64,000 bases of DNA from Leucobacter komagatae (lineage in GTDB: Bacteria > Actinomycetota > Actinomycetes > Actinomycetales > Microbacteriaceae), in assembly GCF_006716085.1 (NCBI RefSeq), contig NZ_VFON01000001.1, forward strand, positions 744,001-808,000, read 5' to 3'. The notes under the pieces are model-generated. The model was not told the DNA's origin, ran no database searches, and saw only the letters and a program-made list of their open reading frames with translations. Shown piece by piece: positions 18,911 through 28,858 of the stretch. A program made the translations under genes and the position numbers. Positions within the stretch are counted from its first letter, which is position 1. Each line of letters opens with the position of its first letter.

Positions 18911-20152
18911 CTACCGCAGGAGTTGTCCGACGACTGTGTCCGCTAGGAGCCGACCGCGAAGCGTCGGCACGATCCTGCGCTCGGATCCGCCTGCGCCAAG
19001 CGCGGCGCGGCCATCGATGAGGCCATCGGCGATGAGGCCGGGGATAGCATCGCGGCTCTGTTCGCTCAGAGCGTCGATCGCGAAGCCATCGGCGATGCGC
19101 GTCTCCAGCAGCACGCGCTCGCTGTAGCGGGCCTCGTCGGTGAGGAGCTCGCGCGCGTGCGCGGGCGACAGACCCTGGCTCATCCGATCGGCATAGGCGC
19201 GGGGGTGCTTCACGTTCCACCACCGCAGCCCACCGATGTGGGAGTGTGCGCCAGGGCCAGCGCCCCACCAGTCCTCCCCCGTCCAGTACGAGAGGTTGTG
19301 GCGCGAGCGCGTCTCGGGGGTGCGCGACCAGTTGCTGATCTCGTACCATTCGTACCCGGCTGCGGCGAGCCGCGCGTCGAGCATCTCGTACATCTCGGCG
19401 TGCACATCGTCGTCGGGCTGAGCGACCTCGCCACGCCTGATCTGGCCCGCAAGCTTCGTGCCTGCCTCAACGATGAGCGCGTACGCCGAGAGATGGTCTG
19501 GGGCGTTCTCGAGCGCGGCGTCGAGCGACCGCGACCAGTCTTCGATCGACTCTCCGGGGGTGCCGTAGATGAGGTCGAGACTTACCTGGAGGCCGGCTGC
19601 GCGGGCGGCAGCGACGACGACGGGCACGCGCTCGGGGCTGTGCGTGCGGTCGAGCGTGCGCAGCACGTGCGGCACCGCCGACTGCATCCCAAAGCTCACT
19701 CGCGTGAAGCCCGCGTCGGCAAGCGTCTCCAGGTAGGCTTCGTCAACCGAATCGGGGTTCGCCTCGGTCGTCACCTCCGCGCCGGGGGCAATGCCCCACT
19801 CGTCGCGGATGCGGCCGAGCATCATCGCGAGGTCAGACGCGGGCAGGAGCGTCGGGGTGCCGCCGCCGAAGAACACTGTCGATACCTCGCGCTCGGGCAA
19901 CCCGGCCGCGCGCATCACGCCCGCGCCGAAGCTCAGTTCGGCCGCGGCCTCGGCGGCATACCCCGCCTGGCTTGCGCCCCCGCCGAGCTCGCTCGCGGTG
20001 TACGTATTGAAATCGCAGTATCCGCAGCGCACCCTGCAGTAGGGCACGTGCAGGTACACGCCGAAGGCGCGCTCGCCCGCGCCGTCGAGCACGCTCGCGG
20101 GGAGCGCCCCATCGGCCGGCGCAGGGTCACCGTCGGGGAGCACGCTCGGCAT
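18911..20152 (-). CDS. hemW: HemW-like radical SAM heme chaperone
   Basis: 413 residues. The radical SAM cysteines are in YCRVRCGYCDFNTY (C-x3-C-x2-C) near residue 40, with the FFGGGTPTLLP segment after it and the HemN C-terminal domain at the end. Proteins of this type near hrcA/lepA are HemW, which moves heme, rather than coproporphyrinogen dehydrogenase. ATG at 20152 lies 3 bp past the DUF1990 stop and gives the family N-terminus. Confidence 0.93.
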   Translation of the reverse strand: MPSVLPDGDPAPADGALPASVLDGAGERAFGVYLHVPYCRVRCGYCDFNTYTASELGGGASQAGYAAEAAAELSFGAGVMRAAGLPEREVSTVFFGGGTPTLLPASDLAMMLGRIRDEWGIAPGAEVTTEANPDSVDEAYLETLADAGFTRVSFGMQSAVPHVLRTLDRTHSPERVPVVVAAARAAGLQVSLDLIYGTPGESIEDWSRSLDAALENAPDHLSAYALIVEAGTKLAGQIRRGEVAQPDDDVHAEMYEMLDARLAAAGYEWYEISNWSRTPETRSRHNLSYWTGEDWWGAGPGAHSHIGGLRWWNVKHPRAYADRMSQGLSPAHARELLTDEARYSERVLLETRIADGFAIDALSEQSRDAIPGLIADGLIDGRAALGAGGSERRIVPTLRGRLLADTVVGQLLR

Positions 20153-20154
20153 CG

Positions 20155-20925
20155 CTAGACGCCCTGGGCAGGATCGCCGTCGGGTTCCGAAGCCGGATCC
20201 TCGATTGCCGGATCCTCGAGTGCGGGATCCCGCTCCGCGGTGCTTTTCTCCGTCCCCGCGGGCGCGGCGACGCCGTTTCTGATCGCTGCGCCCGGAGCGA
20301 GCGCGCCAATGAGCGCCTGCGCCTGCTCGATTACATCCCGCAGCTCGGAACGCTGCTTCACGCTCGCCATGAGGCCAGAGCTTGTGAGGAAGGTGAAGCC
20401 ACGCACAACGGCCCACACCGTGCCATCGGAGCGGTGCTCGACGGTGACGAGCTGCTCACCGAAACCGGCGGTTTCCTCGCGATCACCCCACGCGAAGCCG
20501 AGCCGCTGCGGCTCGTCGACGGTCGAGATCACGAGGATCGGCCGGGGGTGCTTCGCCTTCGCGGACACGAGCGTCGCGGTCGTTCCAGGGAGCACGTACG
20601 CTTCGCCCTCGGGGCTGAACAGCTCCTCGGGCTTCTCCCCGAGTTCCGGGGTGCCCCCGTCGTCGAACTGAACGCCGACGTAGTCTGCCTGCTCGCCAAG
20701 CTCGATGTTCTCGACGGTGAACCCGGCGGCGCGGTGCGCGCCCCAGGTCATGAGGAGGTTCGCCGCGGTCAGGAAGCGCTCCTGACCGCTGCCCAGTTGC
20801 AGGGCTTCCTCGTAGGGAGTGCTCCCCGCGGGCGGGAACCGCATGAGGTCGGGTGCACCCGATGCTCCGATCGCCGCGTAGGCGACGGGCATGCGTGTAT
20901 AGCTTGATCTGCGGGGTGCGTTCAC
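20155..20925 (-). CDS. DUF1990 domain protein
   Basis: 256 residues. The DUF1990 features are [16 protein letters not shown] near the centre and [23 protein letters not shown] towards the end. The C-terminal 50 residues are Asp/Glu/Pro-rich and coded by tandem GATCC-containing repeats at about 20195-20235. Its ATG overlaps the lepA stop by 4 bp. Function unknown. It is cotranscribed with lepA and hemW. Confidence 0.85.
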   Translation of the reverse strand: MNAPRRSSYTRMPVAYAAIGASGAPDLMRFPPAGSTPYEEALQLGSGQERFLTAANLLMTWGAHRAAGFTVENIELGEQADYVGVQFDDGGTPELGEKPEELFSPEGEAYVLPGTTATLVSAKAKHPRPILVISTVDEPQRLGFAWGDREETAGFGEQLVTVEHRSDGTVWAVVRGFTFLTSSGLMASVKQRSELRDVIEQAQALIGALAPGAAIRNGVAAPAGTEKSTAERDPALEDPAIEDPASEPDGDPAQGV

Positions 20926-22775
20926 TTCTTCGACGATTCCTTACCCTCGACGTCGCCCGACAGCGCTGCGATGAAGGCCTCCTGAGGGACCTCGACGCGG
21001 CCAACCATCTTCATGCGCTTCTTGCCCTCCTTCTGCTTCTCGAGCAGCTTGCGCTTACGGCTGATGTCGCCGCCGTAGCACTTCGCGAGGACGTCCTTAC
21101 GGATCGCGCGGATGTTCTCGCGGGCGATCACGCGGGCGCCGATGGCTGCCTGAATCGGCACCTCGAACTGCTGGCGCGGGATGAGCTTGCGCAGGCGCTC
21201 GGTCATCATCGTGCCGTAGGCGTACGCGTTGTCGCGGTGGACAATCGCGGAGAACGCGTCGACGGCCTCCCCCTGCAGGAGGATGTCGACCTTCACGAGA
21301 TCTGCCTCTTGCTCGCCGCTCGGCTCGTAGTCGAGGCTCGCGTAGCCCTGGGTGCGGCTCTTCAGGTGGTCGAAGAAGTCGAAGACGATCTCGCCCATCG
21401 GGATGTTGTAGCGCAGCTCGACGCGCTCACCGAGGTACTCCATGCCGAGCAGGCTGCCGCGGCGCGACTGGCACAGCTCCATGATCGCGCCGACGTAGTC
21501 CTTCGGCGCGAGGATGGCGGCGCGAACCATGGGCTCGCGCACGCTCGCGATCTTCCCGTCGGGGTACTCCGAGGGGTTCGTCACCGTCACCTCGGTGCCG
21601 TCCTCCTTCGAGACCTCGTAGATCACGCTCGGGGCGGTGGTGATGAGGTCAAGATCGAACTCGCGGCGCAGCCGCTCCGTGATGATCTCGAGGTGGAGCA
21701 GACCGAGGAAGCCGCAACGGAAGCCGAAGCCAAGCGCGACCGAGGTCTCGGGCTCGTACTGCAGCGCCGCGTCAGAGAGCTTGAGCTTGTCGAGCGCCTC
21801 GCGCAGCACCGGATAGTCGGAGCCGTCGAGCGGGTACAGGCCCGAGAACACCATCGGCTTCGGGTCGGTATACCCGGGAAGCGCTTCGGTTGCGCCCTTG
21901 AGCTTGCTCGTGACAGTGTCGCCAACCTTCGACTGGCGCACATCCTTCACGCCCGTGATGAGGTAGCCGACCTCGCCGACCGCCAGCCCCTTTGTGGGGG
22001 TCGGGCCGGGCGAGGAGACGCCGATCTCGAGCGCCTCATACTCGGCGCCCGTAGACATCATTTGCACTTTCTCACGCGGGGTGAGCTTGCCGTCGACCAT
22101 ACGGACATAGGTCACGACGCCGCGGTAGGGGTCGTACACGGAGTCGAAGATCATCGCCCGGGCTGGCGCGTCGGTCTGGCCGACGGGCGCGGGGATGCGA
22201 GACACAACGACGTCGAGCAGTTCTTCGACGCCCGCGCCGGTCTTGCCCGAGACCTTGAGGATGTCATCGGGGTTGCCGCCGATGAGATCGGTGATCTCAC
22301 GGGCGACCCGCTCGGGGTCGGCCGCTGGCAGGTCGATCTTATTGAGCACGGGAATGATCTCGAGGTCATTCTCCATGGCCAGGTACAGGTTCGCGAGCGT
22401 CTGGGCTTCGATGCCCTGCGCCGCGTCGACGAGCAGGATCGCGCCCTCACAGGCCGCGAGCGAGCGCGAGACCTCGTACGAGAAGTCGACGTGGCCCGGC
22501 GTATCGATCATGTTGAGGGCGTACTCTCCCCCTTCGGACTGCCAGTGCATGCGCACGGCCTGCGACTTGATCGTGATACCGCGCTCGCGCTCGATATCCA
22601 TGTTGTCGAGGTATTGGGCGCGCATGTCGCGATCGGCCACCGTACCGGTGACCTGGAGCATGCGGTCGGCAAGCGTCGACTTGCCGTGATCGATGTGCGC
22701 GATGATGCAGAAGTTGCGGATCATCGAGGGGTCGGTCGACGCCGGCACCGGTGGTTTCAGACTGCGTGGAGACAT
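20922..22775 (-). CDS. lepA: Elongation factor 4 (LepA)
   Basis: 617 residues. The translational GTPase is marked by [23 protein letters not shown] and NKIDLPAA. The LepA-specific C-terminal domain ends [25 protein letters not shown]. It acts on ribosomes under stress and during initiation. The ATG at 22775 has a GATAAT box 8 nt upstream and no obvious Shine-Dalgarno. Confidence 0.98.
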   Translation of the reverse strand: MSPRSLKPPVPASTDPSMIRNFCIIAHIDHGKSTLADRMLQVTGTVADRDMRAQYLDNMDIERERGITIKSQAVRMHWQSEGGEYALNMIDTPGHVDFSYEVSRSLAACEGAILLVDAAQGIEAQTLANLYLAMENDLEIIPVLNKIDLPAADPERVAREITDLIGGNPDDILKVSGKTGAGVEELLDVVVSRIPAPVGQTDAPARAMIFDSVYDPYRGVVTYVRMVDGKLTPREKVQMMSTGAEYEALEIGVSSPGPTPTKGLAVGEVGYLITGVKDVRQSKVGDTVTSKLKGATEALPGYTDPKPMVFSGLYPLDGSDYPVLREALDKLKLSDAALQYEPETSVALGFGFRCGFLGLLHLEIITERLRREFDLDLITTAPSVIYEVSKEDGTEVTVTNPSEYPDGKIASVREPMVRAAILAPKDYVGAIMELCQSRRGSLLGMEYLGERVELRYNIPMGEIVFDFFDHLKSRTQGYASLDYEPSGEQEADLVKVDILLQGEAVDAFSAIVHRDNAYAYGTMMTERLRKLIPRQQFEVPIQAAIGARVIARENIRAIRKDVLAKCYGGDISRKRKLLEKQKEGKKRMKMVGRVEVPQEAFIAALSGDVEGKESSKK

Positions 22776-22910
22776 TGCCAGCCATTATCTCACGCACGGC
22801 GAGCTCGCGGCACCACCACATCTGTCACCGCTCGGGCGCTCCCCCGACCGAACGCCCCGCGCACCCGGCCGCCACACGCCCCGATCAGGCCGGGCCCGTA
22901 GGATGACAGC

Positions 22911-23897
22911 GTGTCTGCTTCTCAGTTTGTTCGACGCGCCCTCGCGCCGGGACGGCCAGAACGCGCCGTCGCGCTCGCGGCATCACTCGGCGCGATCACT
23001 CTTATCGACCCCGCGAAACTCAGAGCGGGCGAGCTCGCCGCTTACCGCACCACCCTGGCAGGGATCACCGCCGCCGACCTTGCGACCGACCTCCCTCCGC
23101 GAACGAGCCCGGCCGCGCGCGCCGCAATCGCCACGCTTGGCGCTGGCGCGGTACTCGGGCTCTCGCCGCTCGGCGAGGCCTTCGACGCGAAACTGCAGCG
23201 CTCCCTCGCGCGACGGGGCGTGCGTCGCCCGAGGGTGGCCCTCGCAATCGCGGGCGCGGCACTCGTCCTCGCAAGCGAGCTACCGGGCATTCTCGCGAAG
23301 CGTCGGGCCAGCCGCACTGGCCTCGGCACTAGCCCAGGCGCTGGCCTCGGCACTGACCTCAGCACTGGCCCCAGCAGCGCACTCGGCATCGGCCCCGCCG
23401 GCGACCACACGACCCTTGGCGACCTCCCCGACGGCGCTCGCGCGCTCATCGCGGGCATGCTCGAGTACAGCGCCGAACCGAGCGCTGGCGCGCTCGCCGC
23501 GCAACTCGGAGACGCCCGCGAGCTCGTGTGGCAGGGGGTGCCCGGATCCTACGACGTCATCAACATCGACGTGTCTGACGCGCACGCGGCCCCGCGCGCC
23601 GTCCCCCACGAGCAGCGGTTTCCGGTCACCGCCGAGTTCCGCGACCCAGACTCTGGCACGAACCGCCTCGTGAGGCTGTTCGTCGAGGATGGCCTCCTCG
23701 CGCGACTCACCCTCGAAGACGGCACGGCCGGCGACGCAACACGTGGCAACACAGCAGGCCGCACGCACCGCGCCAGCGCGGCCGGGCACTGGCCCGGGCA
23801 GTGGCCGTCTCTCGCCGAGGTGACGTTCTCGCTTGAGAGTGACGCACCGAGCGACAGGCGGGCTGCGATCCTCGCCCGCCTGCAGTCCCGCAGCTAG
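22911..23897 (+). CDS. Hypothetical protein with two hydrophobic segments
   Basis: 328 residues, not recognised. GTG at 22911 follows TAGGAT by 6 nt (leaderless type). Hydrophobic stretches occur near residues 20-30, 70-85 and 105-122. A Gly/Thr/Ser/Leu repeat linker coded by imperfect GGC-ACT tandem repeats (about 23310-23390) follows. The C-terminal half is hydrophilic, with LVWQGVPGSYDVINIDVSD. An N-terminal membrane anchor with an outer domain is one possibility. Confidence 0.6.
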   Translation: MSASQFVRRALAPGRPERAVALAASLGAITLIDPAKLRAGELAAYRTTLAGITAADLATDLPPRTSPAARAAIATLGAGAVLGLSPLGEAFDAKLQRSLARRGVRRPRVALAIAGAALVLASELPGILAKRRASRTGLGTSPGAGLGTDLSTGPSSALGIGPAGDHTTLGDLPDGARALIAGMLEYSAEPSAGALAAQLGDARELVWQGVPGSYDVINIDVSDAHAAPRAVPHEQRFPVTAEFRDPDSGTNRLVRLFVEDGLLARLTLEDGTAGDATRGNTAGRTHRASAAGHWPGQWPSLAEVTFSLESDAPSDRRAAILARLQSRS

Positions 23898-23919
23898 CCC
23901 GCAGCTAGCCCGCAGCTAA
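23887..23919. repeat. Three 11-bp tandem repeats over a stop codon
   Basis: CCCGCAGCTAG occurs at 23887 and 23898, then CCCGCAGCTAA at 23909. The first copy contains the TAG stop of the upstream gene, so slippage here would not change that protein. A GTGAC-ACCT-GTCAC inverted repeat follows near 23929-23942, in front of the ABC exporter. Confidence 0.6.
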
Positions 23920-24002
23920 TCGAGCGAGTGTGACACCTGTCACGTCTTCTGCGTGACACCGCCCTCTCGCGGCCAGGCACGGCCAATCGAAAAGCTAGAG
24001 GC

Positions 24003-24977
24003 ATGGTTCAACATGACTCACCGCAATCAGCACTCCGGCCGCCCGGCGTGCCCGCGCCCTTGGCGCCTTCCTCGCCGAGCACAGCCACGGCTCTTGAATT
24101 GGTCGGCGTCGTTCGCCAGTTCGGCGCCGGCGCGAAGCTCGTTCGCGCCGTCCGCGGCGTCAACCTTCGCGTCGAGCGCGGAGAGGTCGTCGCGCTCCTC
24201 GGCCCGAACGGGGCCGGGAAAACCACGCTCATCGACATGGTGCTCGGCCTGAGCGACCCCGACGAGGGCACAGTGCGCGTCCTCGGGCGAACGCCCCGAG
24301 CTGCCGTCGCTGAGGGGGCACTGTCGGCCGTGCTGCAGACCGGCGGGCTGCTCGCAGATCTCACCGTGCGAGAGACCGTCGAGGTGATCGCGAGCTTCCA
24401 CGGCGTCCGGGCGCGTGTTCCCGAGGTGCTTGAGCGCGCGAGCCTCACCGAGATTGCGCGGCGCAAGGTGAGCAAGTGCTCGGGCGGCGAGCAGCAGCGT
24501 GTGAAGTTTGCGCTCGCGCTCCTCCCCGACCCCGACGTACTCATTCTTGACGAGCCCACGGCGGGCATGGACGTCACCGCACGCCGCAGGTTCTGGGATG
24601 CGATGCGCGCCGACGCGAACGCGGGCCGAACCATCGTGTTCGCGACGCACTATCTTGAGGAGGCCGAGCAGTTCGCAAGGCGCACCGTCGTCTTGAACCA
24701 CGGCGAGGTCGTCGCAGACGGCGAGACGGCAACCCTTCGGGCTTCGCTCGGTGGCCGCACGCTTCAGGCAACGCTCCCGGCTGCCGCGGACGAACTGCTC
24801 GCGGTGCTCCGTGCGGACACCGCGATCTCGTCGCTCGAGATCGATGCCGGCCGCGTCACCCTTCGTGCGCACCATTCGGATGCGGTTGCGGCGAGGCTGC
24901 TCGCGGGCGGCGCAACCGACCTTGAGATCGCGGCCCCAACACTCGAAACCGCGTTTACCGCGCTCACGGAGGACTAA
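24003..24977 (+). CDS. ABC-2 type transporter ATP-binding protein
   Basis: 324 residues. Walker A GPNGAGKTT near residue 80, signature CSGGEQQRVKFA near 165, Walker B VLILDEPTAGMD near 185. After residue 240 comes the C-terminal extension typical of DrrA/CcmA-like drug exporters. It partners the permease starting 5 bp downstream. The adjacent two-component system suggests control by a signal such as a toxic lipid, antibiotic or membrane stress; the substrate is unknown. Confidence 0.9.
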   Translation: MVQHDSPQSALRPPGVPAPLAPSSPSTATALELVGVVRQFGAGAKLVRAVRGVNLRVERGEVVALLGPNGAGKTTLIDMVLGLSDPDEGTVRVLGRTPRAAVAEGALSAVLQTGGLLADLTVRETVEVIASFHGVRARVPEVLERASLTEIARRKVSKCSGGEQQRVKFALALLPDPDVLILDEPTAGMDVTARRRFWDAMRADANAGRTIVFATHYLEEAEQFARRTVVLNHGEVVADGETATLRASLGGRTLQATLPAAADELLAVLRADTAISSLEIDAGRVTLRAHHSDAVAARLLAGGATDLEIAAPTLETAFTALTED

Positions 24978-24982
24978 CCCCC

Positions 24983-25738
24983 ATGCTGTTTTCAACCACG
25001 TTCTTCCGCGTCGAGGTCAGGCGGCAGTTCCGCAACCCATACACGCTCGTGTTCACCCTCGGCATGCCGATCGCGATGTACCTACTGTTCGGCGCCGGAG
25101 CCGAGTACAAGGATGCGAGCGCAGGCAACGGAAACGTCGCCTTCTACGTCATGGCCTCGATGGCAGCCTTCGGCACCGCAACCGCGATGACGTCGCTCTG
25201 CTCGCTCGCCGCCTCCGAGGTCGGTCAGGGCTGGGGCAGGCAGATCGCGCTCACTCCGCTCTCCATTCCGGGCTACGCCGCGGTCAAGCTTGCGGTTGCC
25301 CTCACGTTCTCGGCGGTGTCCACGACGGGCGTCTTCGTCGTCGGCGTTTTCACCGGCGCCCATGCTGACTCGCCGTGGCTCTGGGCTGCCGTCGCCGCCC
25401 TCGTGCTCGCCGGTGGCCTCATGTTCGGGCTGTTCGGTCTCGGCACTGGGCTCGCCTTCAACTCCGACACCGCGGCGTCGCTCGCCTCTATCGCGATCAC
25501 GCTCTTCGGGTTCGTTGGCAACGTGTTTATGCCACTCTCCGGGGCGATGCTCGCCGTCGCGCACTTCACGCCCATGTACGGCTACGCGGCTCTCGTGCGC
25601 TGGCCGATCACCGAGGGGGCGCTCATCTCCGGGGGCAGCGACTCGATCTGGCTTGTACTCGCGAACTTCGCGGTCTGGGCGCTACTGTTCGCCGGGCTCG
25701 TTCGGCTCGGCGTGCTGCGTTCGCGCCGCCGGCGCTAG
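24983..25738 (+). CDS. ABC-2 type transporter permease
   Basis: 251 residues with six predicted membrane helices. The N-terminal FFRVEVRRQFRNPYTLVFTLGMPIAMYLLFG is the usual ABC-2 permease start. GGAGGA precedes the ATG at good distance. It forms the membrane part of the exporter with the upstream ATPase. Confidence 0.88.
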   Translation: MLFSTTFFRVEVRRQFRNPYTLVFTLGMPIAMYLLFGAGAEYKDASAGNGNVAFYVMASMAAFGTATAMTSLCSLAASEVGQGWGRQIALTPLSIPGYAAVKLAVALTFSAVSTTGVFVVGVFTGAHADSPWLWAAVAALVLAGGLMFGLFGLGTGLAFNSDTAASLASIAITLFGFVGNVFMPLSGAMLAVAHFTPMYGYAALVRWPITEGALISGGSDSIWLVLANFAVWALLFAGLVRLGVLRSRRRR

Positions 25739-25748
25739 GCTGTCACAA

Positions 25749-26876
25749 ATGAGTGATCCGACCCTCACCGACCCTGCGAACGCCTGGGCGCGCTTCGGCT
25801 GGCTCATGGGCGGAATCTGGCTCGTGTTCCTCTATTTCCCCGCCGCGGCCCTCGTGAACTCTGAGGCCGCGGCGTGGGCGGTCGCGCTCGGCTGGCTCGG
25901 CGTTGCAGCGTTCGCGGCCTCGTACCTCACTGGTTTCATCGTCGGGATGCGCGCGCCGCACGGCAGGGAGCGCCCGGTTACCGTCTGGCTCTTCGTCGCG
26001 GCGCTCGGGTGTGCGGCACTCACGATCCCTGCGATCGGTTGGAACGCGACGAGCTTCACGCCGTTCCTGATGTCGTACGCGTCGTACCTGCTCAGCCGCC
26101 CCGTTCACTGGGCGGCGAACACGCTCGGCCCGGCGCTCATCGTGTTCGAGATCGCGACAGCCGGGGCTCGCGGCGCCGCCCCGCCATGGCCGCTCCTGTG
26201 GATTGTCATGATGATCGCAGCGGTGAACACGATCAACTCGTGGCTGATCAAGCGGTCGACGGCAGCCGACAAACTGCGCGTCGAGCTCGCGACGAGCGAG
26301 GGGCGCGAGGCCGTCGCCCGCGACGTTCACGATCTGCTCGGCCACTCACTCACCGTTGTGAAACTCAAGGCCGAGCTTGCGTCGCGGCTCCTCGAGCTCG
26401 ATCCCGCAGCCGCACGCGCCGAGCTCGACGAGATCGTGAGGCTCACGGGCGAGGCGATCTCCGGCGTGCGCGGCACGGTCACCGGGTTTCGCGCCGACGG
26501 GCTCGCAGAACAGCTCACCGAGACCTCAGGAGCGCTCGCCACGGCAGGGATCGCGCTCGACGTGCGTGGCAGCGCATCCGCCCTGTCCCCCGCGCAGGCG
26601 ATCCCCGCCGCCTGGATCTTGCGCGAGGCCACAACGAACGTCCTCCGGCACGCGGGCGCGACTCGGGTCGTCGTGACCTTCGCGCCCGGGAAGCTCACCG
26701 TGAGTGACGATGGGGTCGGGATCGGGATCGAGCCCGGTGCCGACCGAGGCCGGGGTGTCGCGGGCAACGGGCTCCGCGGGATGAGCGAGCGCGCGGCGGC
26801 TGCCGGCGCCGAACTTCGCATTGAGAGCGCTCCGGGGCAGGGAACGCAGGGAACGCAGGTGAGTCTGACATGGTGA
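25749..26876 (+). CDS. Sensor histidine kinase, DesK/NarL-group
   Basis: 375 residues from ATG at 25749. Four or five membrane helices lie in residues 15-175. The HisKA_3 segment is ARDVHDLLGHSLTVVKLKAELASRLL with the phospho-acceptor His near 199. An HATPase domain holds ATTNVLRHAGATRV and VSDDGVGIG. TAGGCT overlaps the stop of the permease and lies 7 nt before the ATG, so an internal leaderless promoter could express the two-component pair on its own. It overlaps the response regulator gene. Confidence 0.9.
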   Translation: MSDPTLTDPANAWARFGWLMGGIWLVFLYFPAAALVNSEAAAWAVALGWLGVAAFAASYLTGFIVGMRAPHGRERPVTVWLFVAALGCAALTIPAIGWNATSFTPFLMSYASYLLSRPVHWAANTLGPALIVFEIATAGARGAAPPWPLLWIVMMIAAVNTINSWLIKRSTAADKLRVELATSEGREAVARDVHDLLGHSLTVVKLKAELASRLLELDPAAARAELDEIVRLTGEAISGVRGTVTGFRADGLAEQLTETSGALATAGIALDVRGSASALSPAQAIPAAWILREATTNVLRHAGATRVVVTFAPGKLTVSDDGVGIGIEPGADRGRGVAGNGLRGMSERAAAAGAELRIESAPGQGTQGTQVSLTW

Positions 26877-27541
26877 TGAGCATGAATGCCGGTGAGCCAT
26901 CTAGGGCTGCTGGAGCGCCGGTCGGGTCGGGCGATCGAATCAGACTGTTGCTCGTCGATGACCAGGCACTCGTTCGCGGAGCCCTAGGCGCGCTGCTCGG
27001 GCTCGAACCCGACCTCGAGGTCGTCGGCTACGCCGCTGGTGGCGCCGAGGCGATTGCACTGGCGACCGAGCTGCGCCCCGACGTGTGCCTCATGGACATT
27101 CAAATGGCCGGCATGGACGGCATCGCCGCGACACGAGCCCTGCTTGAGGTGAGCCCAACGTCGCGGGTGCTCATCGTGACGACCTTCGCACGCCCGGGCT
27201 ATCTTCGTTCCGCGCTCGACGCGGGGGCGAGTGGGTTCGTCGTGAAGGACGCGTCCCCTGAGCAGCTTGCGGAGTCGATCAGGCAGGTTCACCGGGGGCG
27301 GCGCGTTGTTGACCCAGCCCTCGCTGAGGCTTCACTCTTTGAGGGCACCAACCCCCTGAACGAGCGGGAGCGCCAGGTCTTGCGTCGTGCCGCAGAGGGG
27401 CTCACCGCCCCCGCCATCGCGGCAGAGATCTTCCTCTCGGCGGGCACGGTGCGCAACCTCCTCTCCTCGGCCATCGGCAAGGTCGGCGCGAAGAACCGCG
27501 CCGCAGCCGCGCGCATTGCCGTCGAGAAGGGCTGGCTGTAG
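26870..27541 (+). CDS. NarL/LuxR-family response regulator
   Basis: 223 residues. The receiver domain has LLVDDQALVR, the phospho-acceptor Asp in DVCLMDIQM, and the conserved Thr and Lys (VTTFA, VVKDAS). The C-terminal LuxR-type HTH has LNERERQVLRRAAEGLTAPAIAAEIFLSAGTVRNLLSSAIGKVGAKNRAAA. It overlaps the kinase gene by 7 bp; ATGs at 26876 or 26882 are alternative starts. It most likely regulates the adjacent ABC-2 exporter. Confidence 0.92.
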   Translation: MVMSMNAGEPSRAAGAPVGSGDRIRLLLVDDQALVRGALGALLGLEPDLEVVGYAAGGAEAIALATELRPDVCLMDIQMAGMDGIAATRALLEVSPTSRVLIVTTFARPGYLRSALDAGASGFVVKDASPEQLAESIRQVHRGRRVVDPALAEASLFEGTNPLNERERQVLRRAAEGLTAPAIAAEIFLSAGTVRNLLSSAIGKVGAKNRAAAARIAVEKGWL

Positions 27542-28176
27542 TGCACACGGTTGCCCACTCCGCTGTGGCTTGGACCCGCCTTGCGCTCGGTACCGCAATC
27601 CTCCTCGCTCTCTGGATCGCCTACGTTCTCGGGGTTCCGCGAGACGGCGCGACCCCGTTCAACTTCTTCGGCTACTTCACGAACCTCACCAATCTGCTGG
27701 CGGCGCTCACTCTCGTCGCGTGCGGCGCGCTCAGTCGCATCGGGGCCCCGGTCCCGCTGCCACTCAACCTCGTTCGCGGCGTCGTCACCTCCTGCATGCT
27801 CGTCGTAGGCGTGATCTACAACACGCTCATTCCGGGCACGGGCAGCGCGCCCTGGTGGGTGTCGCTCCTGCTTCATGCGATCGCTCCCGCATTCCTGCTT
27901 GTCGACTGGGCATGCGTGGGCGACAGGCCTCCGCTCCCGTGGCGAAGGCTATGGCTTGTGCTGCCTTACCCGCTCGCCTGGCTCGGTGTGGTCCTTATCC
28001 GCGGCGTGACGGATGGCTGGGTGCCATACGGCTTCCTCCTCCCCAGCCACGGGGCCCCCTACGTGCTGGCTCACGTCGCAGGTCTGCTTGCGACCCTGGC
28101 GTTCGCGGCCTGCCTCGTGTGGCTCCTCTCCCGAACCACCGGGCTGGCGGCATTCACGCGTCGCCGATCGCGCTGA
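27541..28176 (+). CDS. Pr6Pr family membrane protein
   Basis: 211 residues with six predicted membrane helices. FNFFGYFTNLTNLLAALTLV is the Pr6Pr hallmark, and HAIAPAFLLVDW and YPLAWLGVVLIRG follow. The GTG overlaps the response regulator stop by one base (TAGTG). Family function is not known. Confidence 0.8.
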   Translation: MHTVAHSAVAWTRLALGTAILLALWIAYVLGVPRDGATPFNFFGYFTNLTNLLAALTLVACGALSRIGAPVPLPLNLVRGVVTSCMLVVGVIYNTLIPGTGSAPWWVSLLLHAIAPAFLLVDWACVGDRPPLPWRRLWLVLPYPLAWLGVVLIRGVTDGWVPYGFLLPSHGAPYVLAHVAGLLATLAFAACLVWLLSRTTGLAAFTRRRSR

Positions 28177-28324
28177 ACCCACCCCGGGTGGCGTGCTTCG
28201 AGGCGCGGGATCTGCTAAAGTAGGTTCTTGGCTTGCGTGTGGATCAAACCACACCCCCGTTAGGTGCCCTCTCTCACCGCGCGGATCAACCCGATTGACC
28301 TCTTACTGAAGGAACCTACCCAAC

Positions 28325-28585
28325 GTGGCAAACATTAAGTCGCAGATCAAGCGCATCAAGACCAACGCGAAGGCTACCGAGCGCAACAAGGCGTACAAGA
28401 GCGAGCTCCGCACCGTCATCCGCAAGACCCGCGAGGCCGTCGTCGCAGGCGACAAGGCAGCAGCTGAGTCGGCGCTGAAGACCGCTACCCGCAAGCTCGA
28501 CAAGGCGGCTTCGAAGGGCGTGATTCACAAGAATCAGGCCGCGAACCGCAAGTCGAAGCTCGCCGCTCAGGTCGCAAAGATCTAA
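28325..28585 (+). CDS. rpsT: 30S ribosomal protein S20
   Basis: 86 residues, very basic: [22 protein letters not shown] through [17 protein letters not shown]. It binds 16S rRNA early in 30S assembly. GTG start with AAGGAA upstream. A strong terminator follows. It is divergent from holA, as in many actinobacteria. Confidence 0.98.
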   Translation: MANIKSQIKRIKTNAKATERNKAYKSELRTVIRKTREAVVAGDKAAAESALKTATRKLDKAASKGVIHKNQAANRKSKLAAQVAKI

Positions 28586-28601
28586 GCAGACAGACTTCGA
28601 G

Positions 28602-28637
28602 GCTCGGGTTCCACTTCGGTGGGGCCCGAGCTTTTTT
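28602..28637 (+). terminator. rpsT intrinsic terminator
   Basis: A 13-bp stem (two G-U pairs) closed by a TTCG tetraloop and followed by six T. A textbook rho-independent terminator. Confidence 0.95.
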
Positions 28638-28780
28638 GTACCCGCTTCACGTGAGACCGGGCGCTGCACCCCTGGCGCCCGCCGTCGCGCCCGACGTTCG
28701 CAATGGGATCGACGAAATCAATGCCCCTTCAAGTCCCGGGCCGGGATGCCTTCTGCAGATCGCATAGATACCACGCGGGT

Positions 28781-28830
28781 GGCAAGGCAAGGTTAGGCAA
28801 GGTTAGGCAAGGTTAGGCAAGGCAAGGCAA
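28781..28830. repeat. GGTTAGGCAA minisatellite
   Basis: Three perfect head-to-tail copies of GGTTAGGCAA (28791-28820), flanked on both sides by GGCAA doublets. Located between rpsT and holA, which converge here. The 150 bp before it (28640-28780) contains nothing I recognise. Confidence 0.8.
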
Positions 28831-28858
28831 GCAGAACTGCGCGAGCGCCTGGGCACCC

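Noticed and set aside
20853..22901. 682-codon open frame opposite lepA
   Set aside because: Same antisense effect; it has no initiation signal and no recognisable fold.
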